From the NCBI RefSeq assembly GCF_051912845.1, contig NZ_JBNCBU010000001.1, positions 62,001-126,000 on the forward strand: 64,000 nt of DNA, in the 5' to 3' direction. Source of the DNA: Tsuneonella sediminis. Lineage in GTDB: Bacteria > Pseudomonadota > Alphaproteobacteria > Sphingomonadales > Sphingomonadaceae. The notes below the pieces were generated by a model that saw nothing but the letters and a program-made list of their open reading frames with translations, was not told the origin of the DNA and did not search any database. Below are positions 1-7,141 of the stretch, in pieces. Numbering within the stretch: the first letter of the stretch is position 1; every line of letters starts with the position of its first letter. Both the position numbers and the translations under genes were made by a program.

Positions 1-8
1 ACGAGCGA

Positions 9-39
9 GGCCGGGCGTTGCAAACGACAACCCCCGGCC
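9..39 (-). terminator. possible hairpin downstream of the first minus-strand gene
   Basis: Positions 9-15 (GGCCGGG) and 33-39 (CCCGGCC) form a perfect 7-bp inverted repeat with a 17-nt loop. It starts 13 bases past the stop codon of the minus-strand gene at 52-426. There is no T tract, so it is only a terminator-like hairpin. Confidence 0.3.
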
Positions 40-51
40 ATGCCCCGCCGG

Positions 52-426
52 CTACCAGGCGTCGAAGCCGCTGCGCGACTTGTTGACCGAGCACGCCGTG
101 AAACGGGCCTGCAGCCTGGCCGCCGTGCTGGCGGAATCGGGCTGTGCGTCGCGCCAGGCGTCCCATGCCGAACCGAAAGTGGCGGCGTTCCTCGTCTTGC
201 CGATCCAGTACATCAGCGACTGGTCGTTGTTCTGCACCGGGGTCAGGATGCTGGCAGTGTAACCCTGCGTCTTGCCCCATTCGTTGAAGTCCTTGACGAT
301 CGCCATGTACTTCCCGATCGGGCAGTCGTCCTTGAGCTGGAAGCTGATCACATCCCAGTATTCGGCGTGTGCGGGCGTCGCGGCGAAGGTCAGCACGACA
401 GCGGCTGCAATGGTCGTCTTTCTCAT
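52..426 (-). CDS. small secreted protein of unknown function
   Basis: This is a 124-residue protein that I do not recognise. Residues 1-21 form a classical signal peptide (MRKTT, then an Ala/Val-rich core, then AHA before the cut site), so the mature product of about 103 residues should be periplasmic. The mature part has exactly two cysteines, about C35 and C112, which could form a disulfide. It is rich in Trp and Asp and has no membrane segment. The ATG at 426 was chosen because it is preceded by a purine-rich AGGGGGA site and begins the signal peptide. The ORF could be extended upstream, but that would bury the signal sequence. It lies 125 bp downstream of cmk on the same strand. Confidence 0.7.
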   Translation of the reverse strand: MRKTTIAAAVVLTFAATPAHAEYWDVISFQLKDDCPIGKYMAIVKDFNEWGKTQGYTASILTPVQNNDQSLMYWIGKTRNAATFGSAWDAWRDAQPDSASTAARLQARFTACSVNKSRSGFDAW

Positions 427-551
427 GGGATTCCCCCTTTGATGGAGGAAATCCGGGTCGGACAGGTTTCGCTTCCCCGGACTTCCTTCCGGAGCGACCC
501 GCATCGCGACCGCCACCATGCTGGGCCGAATTAACCGGGAAGGCAACCGCT

Positions 552-1181
552 TCAGCTTGTCCCGGCGCGCGCTTTCTCGACCGCGGCGATGGCGGTGGCG
601 AGAGCCTGTTCGCGGTCCATCGTCGAGGTATCGATGACAATCGCGCCTTGGGCCACCCGAAGCGGAGCGTCCGGGCGCTCGATATCGCGCCTGTCGCGCG
701 CGGCGATATCGGCCTCGATCTCGCGCAACTCGAGGTCGAGTTCACGCTCCTGCATCTCCAGCCAGCGACGCATCCCGCGGGCCTGGATGCTGGCGGTGAC
801 GAACAGCTTCACGTCGGCGTCGGGCGCGATCACGGTGGCGATGTCGCGCCCGTCGAGCACCGCCCCACCGGGCTGCTCGGCGAACGCGCGCTGGCGTCGG
901 TAGAGCGCCTGGCGGACAGAGGGATGGACCGAAACGCGGCTGGCGAGACCGCCGGATTCCTCGCTCCGCAGGTGCGGGTCCGCCAGCAGGTTGTCGGGAA
1001 AGGCCGTTGCGGCAAGCGCGTCACCGGGATCGTCCGGATTTCCTCCGTCGAGCCATACCTGCCGGCCGACCGCGCGGTAGAGCAGACCGGTATCGAGATG
1101 CGGCAGCCCGAAATGTGCGGCCAGTCCCCTGGCGATGGTGCCCTTGCCCGACGCCGTCGGGCCGTCGACCGCGATGATCAT
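552..1181 (-). CDS. cmk: cytidylate kinase
   Basis: Cytidylate kinase transfers phosphate from ATP to CMP or dCMP in the cytoplasm, feeding nucleotide synthesis and salvage. The 209-residue product has the P-loop GPTASGKGT at residues 7-15, the LDTGLLYRAVG segment that follows it in Cmk, and the DGRDIATVIAPDA motif in the second half. Length is normal for bacterial Cmk. The ATG overlaps the end of the small membrane protein gene upstream by 4 bp (ATGA), and that gene is in turn coupled to aroA. The order aroA-(membrane protein)-cmk is an operon. aroA-cmk linkage is common in alphaproteobacteria and is often followed by rpsA; here no rpsA follows. Confidence 0.95.
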   Translation of the reverse strand: MIIAVDGPTASGKGTIARGLAAHFGLPHLDTGLLYRAVGRQVWLDGGNPDDPGDALAATAFPDNLLADPHLRSEESGGLASRVSVHPSVRQALYRRQRAFAEQPGGAVLDGRDIATVIAPDADVKLFVTASIQARGMRRWLEMQERELDLELREIEADIAARDRRDIERPDAPLRVAQGAIVIDTSTMDREQALATAIAAVEKARAGTS

Positions 1182-1429
1182 GTCGGCCTTCTGCGCGCGA
1201 TGAACGCCTTCGCGAGTCCGTAAACGGCGATTGCGGCCCAGAACCCCTCGAGCACGAGGCTGGGCAGGTTGGTGTGGACGAGCAGCGACACGGTCAGCAG
1301 CGCCGCGCCGGCCAGATTGGTGCCGTGGAGCACGAACGGATTGGGTTCATCGCTCCAGGTCAGGTAGGCATAGGCGGCGATGATGCACGCCATCCCCGCA
1401 AAGCCGATGAGGGTGTAGATATCGGTCAC
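1178..1429 (-). CDS. small three-helix membrane protein, CBU_0592-like
   Basis: This 83-residue protein is almost entirely membrane. Hydrophobic segments lie at about residues 5-24, 33-53 and 56-76, followed by a short basic tail (ARRR). The pattern of a glycine-rich first helix, a WSDEPNP loop and an NLAGA second helix resembles the short CBU_0592-type inner-membrane proteins, whose function is unknown. The start is GTG at 1429, overlapping the aroA stop by 4 bp (GTGA), and the end overlaps the cmk start. It is therefore translated as the middle cistron of aroA-cmk. Retention between two essential genes suggests a real gene, but the sequence gives no biochemical role. Confidence 0.75.
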   Translation of the reverse strand: MTDIYTLIGFAGMACIIAAYAYLTWSDEPNPFVLHGTNLAGAALLTVSLLVHTNLPSLVLEGFWAAIAVYGLAKAFIARRRPT

Positions 1430-2757
1430 GCACAGACCCGTTCGAGCGATGCCTCGAAATCGGGAAAACTCGTGGCGATGGGCCGGGTGTCGTCGATTTC
1501 CACGCCGTTCCTCGAGGCCATTCCCGCGATTCCCATCGCCATCGCGATTCGGTGATCGAGCCGCGTCTGCACCGGCTCTCCCGCCGTACCCCTGAGCGGT
1601 TCGCCCCCCGTGCCTTCGATGACAAGTCCATCTCCGGTTTCCTCGACCCGCGCTCCGGCCGCGGAGAGGGCGGTCGCCATGACCGCAATGCGATCGGATT
1701 CCTTGACGCGCAGTTCGTCGAGTCCGCGCGTCACGGTCCGCCCCTCGGCCAGTGCGGCGGCGACGAACAGGATGGGGAACTCGTCGATCATGCTCGGCGC
1801 CACGGCAGGGTCGACATCGATACCGCTGAGCGGGGCGTGGCGCACGCGCAGGTCCGCGACCGGCTCGCCGCCGACCTCGCGCCGGTCGAGCTCGTCAATG
1901 CTCGCACCCATCAGGCGCAGCACCTCGACCAGCCCGGCACGGGTCGGATTCAGCCCGACGTTCTCGATCACGAGGTCGCTGTCGGGCACGACAGTCGCCG
2001 CCACCATGAAGAACGCTGCCGACGAAGGGTCTCCCGGGACCACGATAGACTGCGGCTTGAGGTCGGCCTCGCCCCGGATCGTGATGATCCGCTCTCCGGC
2101 CAATTCCTCGACCGCGAGTTCGGCACCGAAGCCGTGCAGCATCCGTTCCGAATGATCGCGGGTCGGCACCGGCTCGATCACCGTGGTAATTCCCGCCGTG
2201 TTGAGCCCGGCGAGCAGGACTGCACTCTTCACCTGGGCGGAAGCGACGGGCAGGCGGTACTCGATCGGCACGGCAACCCGCGCGCCGGTCATCATGAGGG
2301 GCAGGGTGCCGCCGGGCGAGGGCGTGAACTGCGCGCCCATGCGGCCCAGCGGCTCGATCACACGACCCATCGGGCGTTTCGACAGGCTGGCGTCGCCGGT
2401 GAAGGCTGCCGTGACATGGTGGCTGGCGAGCAGGCCCATCAGGAGCCGCGTCGAGGTACCCGAGTTGCCCATTTCGAGCGCGGCGGCCGGCTGGAGCAGT
2501 CCGCCCACGCCGACGCCGTGGATGCGCCATTCATCGCCGGTTTTCTCGACGCTTGCACCCATCGCCCGCATGGCTCCGGCGGTCGCCATCACGTCCTCGC
2601 CCTCGAGCAGGCCCGTCACCCGGGTTTCGCCTATGGCCAGCGCACCGAGCATGACCGACCGGTGGCTGATCGACTTGTCGCCGGGCACGCGCATCCGCCC
2701 GCGAAGCGGTCCCGCAGCAGCGAAGGTACGGGGCGAAGGGTGGCCGGTCTCGATCAA
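1426..2757 (-). CDS. aroA: 3-phosphoshikimate 1-carboxyvinyltransferase (EPSP synthase), class II
   Basis: EPSP synthase condenses shikimate-3-phosphate with PEP, the sixth step of the shikimate pathway. The 443-residue protein shows the signature PGDKSISHRSVMLG near residues 25-38, the inhibitor-site segment GNSGTSTRLLMGLL, the SAQVKSAVLLAGLN block, the LRVKESDR motif and DHRIAMA near the end. The LLEGEDV segment and the whole spacing resemble the class II (CP4-like) branch rather than the E. coli class I branch. The GNSGT segment has Gly where CP4 EPSPS has the Ala linked to glyphosate tolerance. The only start that keeps the N-terminal leader is TTG at 2757; the next Met lies inside the conserved core. 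It is first in the operon with the small membrane protein and cmk. Confidence 0.95.
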   Translation of the reverse strand: MIETGHPSPRTFAAAGPLRGRMRVPGDKSISHRSVMLGALAIGETRVTGLLEGEDVMATAGAMRAMGASVEKTGDEWRIHGVGVGGLLQPAAALEMGNSGTSTRLLMGLLASHHVTAAFTGDASLSKRPMGRVIEPLGRMGAQFTPSPGGTLPLMMTGARVAVPIEYRLPVASAQVKSAVLLAGLNTAGITTVIEPVPTRDHSERMLHGFGAELAVEELAGERIITIRGEADLKPQSIVVPGDPSSAAFFMVAATVVPDSDLVIENVGLNPTRAGLVEVLRLMGASIDELDRREVGGEPVADLRVRHAPLSGIDVDPAVAPSMIDEFPILFVAAALAEGRTVTRGLDELRVKESDRIAVMATALSAAGARVEETGDGLVIEGTGGEPLRGTAGEPVQTRLDHRIAMAMGIAGMASRNGVEIDDTRPIATSFPDFEASLERVCA

Positions 2758-2893
2758 AGCGCGCGGCTTTTGACAGCGGGGGTGGGTTCTGGCAAGGCGC
2801 GCCCGCTCTTGATTCCGGTGCGCCGGTCACCATCAAGTTTCGCGAATTTTCCGCCTCGCCCCCAGCCGGGCAGGCAGCACCTGAGGATATACA

Positions 2894-3220
2894 ATGGTCA
2901 AGCCAGAGTGGGGCACGAAGCGCCAGTGCCCCAAGTGCGGTGAACGCTTCTACGACCTCGGCAACGACGAGCCGGTCGAGTGCATCGAATGCGGGGAAAA
3001 ATGGTTCCCCGAGCCGGTGCTCAAGTCGAAGCAACCGATCCCCTTCGAGGAAGAGAAGAAGAAGGACAAGGAAGCCGACAGCGACCTGTCCGACGACGAC
3101 GATCTGGAGGACCTCGATGTCGACGACGACGAGGATTCGCCCGACAACGACGTCGATCTCGGCGGCGACGACGATCTCGGAGTGAAGACCGGCGGCGACG
3201 ACGACGACGACGACAGCTGA
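2894..3220 (+). CDS. TIGR02300 family protein (FYDLN zinc ribbon with acidic tail)
   Basis: The 108-residue protein has two halves. Residues 1-45 form a zinc ribbon with CPKC at 12-15 and CIEC at 30-33, plus the diagnostic FYDL at 19-22. This is the FYDLN_acid/TIGR02300 family, conserved in alphaproteobacteria without a known function. Residues 50-108 are extremely acidic, ending in six Asp codons. The ribbon suggests nucleic-acid or protein binding, and the tail suggests an electrostatic mimic or chaperone-like surface; both are inferences. It sits alone between divergent aroA and tRNA-Ala. A 9-bp GC-rich hairpin 25 bases past the stop may end its transcript. Confidence 0.85.
   Translation: MVKPEWGTKRQCPKCGERFYDLGNDEPVECIECGEKWFPEPVLKSKQPIPFEEEKKKDKEADSDLSDDDDLEDLDVDDDEDSPDNDVDLGGDDDLGVKTGGDDDDDDS
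3197..3214 (+). repeat. (GAC)6 trinucleotide repeat coding for poly-Asp
   Basis: Six consecutive GAC codons sit just before the final Ser codon of the TIGR02300 gene. This is a short in-frame microsatellite whose copy number could vary without a frameshift. Confidence 0.8.
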
Positions 3221-3245
3221 CGGCGAGATTAGCTCTTGCTATAAG
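3217..3245 (+). promoter_or_regulatory. candidate sigma70 promoter for tRNA-Ala
   Basis: CTGACG (3217-3222) and TATAAG (3240-3245) are separated by exactly 17 bases, giving 4/6 and 5/6 matches to the housekeeping consensus. It overlaps the end of the TIGR02300 gene. Its start point would fall within the hairpin at 3246-3272, about 55 bases before the tRNA. Confidence 0.4.
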
Positions 3246-3272
3246 GGGCCGCCCTCCATAAAGGGGCGGCCC
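3246..3272 (+). terminator. GC-rich hairpin after the TIGR02300 gene
   Basis: Positions 3246-3254 (GGGCCGCCC) and 3264-3272 (GGGCGGCCC) are perfect 9-bp complements around a 9-nt AT-rich loop. No T run follows, so this is a terminator-like stem rather than a textbook intrinsic terminator. It separates the protein gene from tRNA-Ala. Confidence 0.5.
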
Positions 3273-3305
3273 GCCGGACCTCGGTTCGGCACACATCGAT
3301 GCGAA

Positions 3306-3381
3306 GGGGCCTTAGCTCAGCTGGGAGAGCGCCTGCATGGCATGCAGGAGGTCAGCGGTTCGATCCCGCTAGGCTCCACCA
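3306..3381 (+). tRNA. tRNA-Ala (anticodon GGC)
   Basis: A 76-nt cloverleaf with all four stems can be drawn. The 7-bp acceptor stem GGGGCCT/AGGCTCC contains the G3:U70 wobble pair that identifies alanine tRNAs. The anticodon stem CCTGC/GCAGG closes the loop ATGGCAT, giving anticodon GGC. The T arm contains TTCGATC and the 3' CCA is genomically encoded. It decodes GCC and GCU, the first being very frequent in these genes. Confidence 0.97.
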
Positions 3382-3461
3382 TCGATCTGGAAAAAGTCGG
3401 CTTCCTGATGGAATCCGCACGCTGGCCGACGAGGTTTCGTCCGCCGGCGTTTTTGGCATTT

Positions 3462-3483
3462 GACGGGCCTTCACCGGCCCGTC
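3462..3483 (+). terminator. 8-bp hairpin between tRNA-Ala and ffh
   Basis: GACGGGCC (3462-3469) and GGCCCGTC (3476-3483) pair perfectly around a 6-nt loop. It ends 16 bases before the ffh ATG and has no T tract. It could terminate the tRNA transcript or structure the ffh leader close to its ribosome binding site. Confidence 0.4.
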
Positions 3484-3499
3484 GCAGGTGAGGTAGCGC

Positions 3500-4981
3500 A
3501 TGTTCGATAACCTGTCCGATCGTCTCGGCACCGTGTTCGACCGCCTGCGCGGCCGTGGCGCGCTGAGCGAGCAGGACGTGCGCGACGCGATGCGCGAGGT
3601 GCGCGTGGCGCTGCTCGAGGCCGACGTCGCGCTGCCCGTCGCGCGCCGTTTCATCGATGCGGTCACCGAAAAGGCCATCGGGCAGGATGTCCTGCGCTCG
3701 GTCACGCCGGGCCAGCAGGTCGTCAAGATCGTCCACGACGAACTGGTCGAGATGCTCGGCGGCGAAGGCGGTGCGCAGGCCGAGCCGCTGAACCTCGCCG
3801 CCCGGCCGCCGGTCGTGGTGATGATGGTCGGCCTCCAGGGCTCGGGCAAGACGACCACCACCGCCAAGCTTGCCAGGTGGATCCGCGAGAAGCACGGCAA
3901 GAAGGCGTTGATGGCCTCTCTCGACATCGCGCGGCCCGCGGCGCAGGAGCAGCTCGCGGTGCTCGGCACGCAGGTGGACGTTGCCACGCTGCCGATCGTC
4001 CAGGGCCAGCAGCCGGTCGACATCGCGCGCCGCGCGCTCGAATCGGCCAGGCTCCAGAACGTCGACGTGCTCCTTCTCGACACCGCGGGCCGGCTTCACG
4101 TCGATCAGGCGCTGATGGACGAGATGAAGGCGGTTGCAGGTGTATCGGCGCCGACCGAGGTCCTCCTCGTCGTCGATTCGCTGACCGGCCAGGACGCGGT
4201 GAACGTCGCGCAGTCGTTTTCGGGCGAAGTGCCGCTCACCGGCGTCGTGCTCACCCGGATGGACGGCGATGCGCGCGGCGGCGCGGCGTTGTCGATGCGG
4301 CACGTCACCGGCAAGCCGATCAAGTTCGCCGGCACCGGCGAGAAGCTCGATGCGCTCGAAGCGTTCCATCCGGGCCGTGTGGCTGACCGTATTCTCGGGA
4401 TGGGCGACGTCGTCAGCCTGGTCGAGAAGGCAGCGGCGACGATCAAGGAGGAAGAGGCCGAAGCGCTCGCCAAACGCATGGCGAAGGGCCAGTTCGACCT
4501 CAATGATCTGCGGATGCAGTTGAAGCAGATGCAGAGCATGGGCGGCCTGGGAATGCTGGCCGGCATGATGCCGGGCATGAAGAAGGCCAAGGCCGCGATG
4601 GCGCAGTCGGGCGTGGACGACAAGGTGCTCGTCCACATGGACGCGATCATCGGATCGATGACCCCGAAGGAACGGGCGCGGCCCGAACTTATGAACGCCA
4701 AGCGCAAGAAGCGCGTCGCGGCGGGGGCGGGGCTCGAGGTTCAGGACGTGAACAAGCTGCTCAAGATGCACCAGGAAATGGCCCGCGCGATGAAGCAGAT
4801 CCGCAAGATGGGCGGTTTCAAGGGCCTCGCCGCCGCGTTCGGCAAGGGAGGGCTCGGCGGGGCGCTGGGCGGAATGGGAATGGGCGGCATGGGCGGAGGC
4901 GCTGGCGCGCCGCCTTCGCTCCCCGGTCTGGGCGGGGGCGGGCTGCCTCCGAACCTCGGCGATTTGATGAAAAAGAAGTGA
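3500..4981 (+). CDS. ffh: signal recognition particle protein Ffh
   Basis: Ffh is the GTPase that with 4.5S RNA recognises signal sequences on ribosomes and delivers them to FtsY at the inner membrane. The 493-residue protein has the N domain (1-100), the G domain with GLQGSGKTTTTAKLA near 110-124, DTAGR near 194 and TRMDGDARGG near 251, and a Met-rich M domain from about 300. The end is unusual: after residue 445 comes a tail dominated by Gly and Met that closes in a short basic MKKK. Many Ffh proteins are nearer 450-460 residues, so this tail is extra. It starts the ffh-rpsP-rimM run; rpsP follows after 33 bases. Confidence 0.97.
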   Translation: MFDNLSDRLGTVFDRLRGRGALSEQDVRDAMREVRVALLEADVALPVARRFIDAVTEKAIGQDVLRSVTPGQQVVKIVHDELVEMLGGEGGAQAEPLNLAARPPVVVMMVGLQGSGKTTTTAKLARWIREKHGKKALMASLDIARPAAQEQLAVLGTQVDVATLPIVQGQQPVDIARRALESARLQNVDVLLLDTAGRLHVDQALMDEMKAVAGVSAPTEVLLVVDSLTGQDAVNVAQSFSGEVPLTGVVLTRMDGDARGGAALSMRHVTGKPIKFAGTGEKLDALEAFHPGRVADRILGMGDVVSLVEKAAATIKEEEAEALAKRMAKGQFDLNDLRMQLKQMQSMGGLGMLAGMMPGMKKAKAAMAQSGVDDKVLVHMDAIIGSMTPKERARPELMNAKRKKRVAAGAGLEVQDVNKLLKMHQEMARAMKQIRKMGGFKGLAAAFGKGGLGGALGGMGMGGMGGGAGAPPSLPGLGGGGLPPNLGDLMKKK

Positions 4982-5014
4982 TTTCAGTTTTGTATTTTAG
5001 AAAGGTGAAGTGAA

Positions 5015-5611
5015 ATGGCAGTTGCAATTCGTCTGTCGCGCGGTGGCGCGAAGAAGCGTCCGTATTACCGCATTGTCGTGTCCGACAGCCGCTCGGCGCG
5101 CGACGGCAAGTACCTCGAGCAGATCGGGACCTACAACCCGCTGCTCGCCAAGGACGACGAGAACCGCGTGAAGATCGACGCCGATCGCGCCAGGCACTGG
5201 CTTTCGGTCGGCGCGCAGCCGTCGGACCGCGTGGCCCGCTTCCTCGACGCCGCCGGCGTCCGCGAGCGTGCGGCGCGCAACAACCCCAAGAAGGGTGAGC
5301 CGGGCGAGAACGCCAAGGCTCGCGCCGAGGAGAAGGCCGAGAAGGAAGAGGCCGCCAAGGCCGCTGCCGCCGAGGCCGCAGCCGCTCCCGAGCCCGAAGT
5401 CGAAGAAACTCCGGCCGAGGGCGAGAACGACGCGACCGGCTCGGTCAAGTCGGAAGACACGGCCGAAGCCGTGGCCGAGGCAGTCGAGGACACCGTTCCT
5501 GCCGACGCGACCGCGGAAGACGCGACCGCGATGGCAGAGGAGACCAGCGAAGGCGGTCCGGCCAACGAGCAGGCCGACGACACCGCCGGCGAAGAGAAGG
5601 CCGAGGGCTGA
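5015..5611 (+). CDS. rpsP: 30S ribosomal protein S16 with long acidic Ala/Glu tail
   Basis: S16 is a primary assembly protein of the 30S body. Residues 1-80 are a normal S16 (MAVAIRLSRGGAKKRPYYRI, then the DRARHWLSVGAQPSDRVARFL block). Bacterial S16 usually ends near residue 80-90, but this one continues to 198. The extra 110 residues are low complexity, almost all Ala, Glu, Lys, Pro and Asp, first charged and helical, then strongly acidic. Shorter extensions occur in other alphaproteobacteria. The tail probably protrudes from the 30S solvent face; its role is unknown. A good purine-rich site (GAAAGGTGAAG) lies in an unusually AT-rich ffh-rpsP spacer. rimM begins 5 bases after the stop. Confidence 0.97.
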   Translation: MAVAIRLSRGGAKKRPYYRIVVSDSRSARDGKYLEQIGTYNPLLAKDDENRVKIDADRARHWLSVGAQPSDRVARFLDAAGVRERAARNNPKKGEPGENAKARAEEKAEKEEAAKAAAAEAAAAPEPEVEETPAEGENDATGSVKSEDTAEAVAEAVEDTVPADATAEDATAMAEETSEGGPANEQADDTAGEEKAEG

Positions 5612-5616
5612 GCCCG

Positions 5617-6099
5617 ATGGACAAGCCCGTCACCCTCGCCGCCGTCGCCGGCGCGCACGGGGTGACGGGCGAAGTTCGCCTCAAGCTGTTCGGCGAGGGC
5701 GTCGAGGCGCTTTCGTCCTACACCTGCTTCAATGACGGCTCATTGACGCTGAAGAAGCTGCGGGACGACGGAAAGGGCGGCGCCATCGCCCGTTTTGCCG
5801 AAGTGTCCGACCGGACCGGGGCCGAGAAGCTGCGCGGCACCGCGCTTACCGTGCCTCGCTCGGCGATGCCGCCGCTGGAAGAGGGCGAGTACTATCATGC
5901 CGATCTTGTTGGATTGGTGGCCGTATCCGGCACCGGCGAACCGATCGGCACGGTGGTGGCGGTCGAGAATTTCGGAGCCGGCGACATCCTCGAGATCGAG
6001 AAGTGCGATGGCAAGCGGTTCATGGTCCCGATGACGGCCGATGCCGTGCCCGAATGGGATGGCGCACGGGCGGTAATAGCCGACGGGTTTGCCGATTAG
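5617..6099 (+). CDS. rimM: 16S rRNA processing protein RimM
   Basis: RimM binds the 30S head through S19 and helps mature the 3' domain of 16S rRNA. The 160-residue product has the N-terminal beta-barrel opening VTLAAVAGAHGVTGEVRLKL and the PRC-barrel region with EEGEYYHADLVGL and the FMVPMTADAVPEWD end. It follows rpsP by 5 bases and is surely cotranscribed. In most bacteria trmD follows directly; here a reversed flavoprotein gene lies between the two, so trmD needs either read-through or its own promoter. Confidence 0.95.
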   Translation: MDKPVTLAAVAGAHGVTGEVRLKLFGEGVEALSSYTCFNDGSLTLKKLRDDGKGGAIARFAEVSDRTGAEKLRGTALTVPRSAMPPLEEGEYYHADLVGLVAVSGTGEPIGTVVAVENFGAGDILEIEKCDGKRFMVPMTADAVPEWDGARAVIADGFAD

Positions 6100-6152
6100 G
6101 CCGTTCTGATCCCTTGCCCGGGTGTCTTCTCCGGCCCCGGCTTCGCGACAAT

Positions 6153-7103
6153 TCAGTTCCGCGAGTCGGGCTCGCGTCTGAGCGGCCGGTCGGCGGCGAG
6201 GTGATTGCGGATCGTCGTTGCTGCGACCCCTGCCTGGCCCATAGCGTGGCTGATCTGGTCGAGCCCGAGCACTACGTCGCCCGCGGCGAAAAGGCCGGGA
6301 AGCGTCGTTTCGAGATGGTCGTCGGTCACGATGCTGCCGTCGTCGGCCGTCCTTGCACCGGCGAGATCCGCAAGCTCCGAACGAATGTGGCTGCCGAGTG
6401 CAGGATACACGCTGTCGAAGACCATCCGTGTGTCTGCCGTATCGAAAGCGAGCCGGTCGCCTTCGATCGCCCATCCTCCGCAGGGGCCGGCGACCCGCGC
6501 GATGCCGGCCTCCTCGAGCTTGGCGGAGCATTCTTCGTCGAGATCATGCTCGCCGTGCGGGCTGACGAGCGTGAGATCGGCCGTGAAACCGCGCAGGAAC
6601 AAAGCCTCGGCCGTGCCATGGTCTCCGGTACCAATTACCGCGACGCGCCTGTCGGTCACCTCGTAGCCGTCGCAGACGGGGCAGTAGCGCAGCATGCCGC
6701 GGGCGAGCGCAGCGTCGTGCAGGTCATCGGGAAGCGAATCGGGGCGCCGGTTGACGACGCCGGTGGCGATCAGGACGCTGCGGGCGGTGTAGGTTCCGGA
6801 ATCGGTGCCGACGGTAAAGCAATCGCCGGTCCTCGCGAGGTGCTCGACGCGTTTCTCCTCCCGCACCGCGCCGTATTTGCGCGCCTGTTCAAGCATCCGG
6901 GCGAGCAGGTCCTTGCCCGATATGCCATCGGGAAAGCCGGCGTGGTTGTGGGTGCAGGGTATCCACGCTGCGCGGCTTTCGCCGCTGTCGAACAGGCGGA
7001 TCGAAAGGTGATAGCGGGCAAGATAGATGGCCGCGGTCAGTCCTGCGGGGCCTGCGCCGATGATGATGCAGTCGTCGGGCGTCGGCCTGTCGTCGTCGCT
7101 CAT
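6153..7103 (-). CDS. thioredoxin reductase-like NAD(P)/FAD oxidoreductase
   Basis: The 316-residue flavoprotein has the thioredoxin-reductase fold order: FAD-binding IIGAGPAGLTAA near 14-25, a CPVC redox pair followed by DGYEV near 140-148, an NADPH-binding VAVIGTGDHG near 152, and the C-terminal FAD motif GLFAAGDVV near 270. Classical TrxB has CATC; the CPVC form is found in related disulfide reductases of unknown partner. It may reduce a thioredoxin-like protein in the cytoplasm. It is transcribed against its neighbours, sitting between rimM and trmD inside an otherwise conserved ribosomal operon, with only 38 bases to the trmD start. Its ATG is preceded by AAGG-type sequence. Exact substrate unknown. 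Confidence 0.85.
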   Translation of the reverse strand: MSDDDRPTPDDCIIIGAGPAGLTAAIYLARYHLSIRLFDSGESRAAWIPCTHNHAGFPDGISGKDLLARMLEQARKYGAVREEKRVEHLARTGDCFTVGTDSGTYTARSVLIATGVVNRRPDSLPDDLHDAALARGMLRYCPVCDGYEVTDRRVAVIGTGDHGTAEALFLRGFTADLTLVSPHGEHDLDEECSAKLEEAGIARVAGPCGGWAIEGDRLAFDTADTRMVFDSVYPALGSHIRSELADLAGARTADDGSIVTDDHLETTLPGLFAAGDVVLGLDQISHAMGQAGVAATTIRNHLAADRPLRREPDSRN

Positions 7104-7141
7104 TCCTTGCCTTGCCCTTCCGCGTTGCGCATGGGCGAGGG

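Noticed and set aside
3317..4771. 484-codon minus-strand frame antisense to ffh, running into tRNA-Ala
   Set aside because: It overlaps a tRNA and Ffh, has no recognisable domain, and its composition mirrors the third-position bias of ffh.
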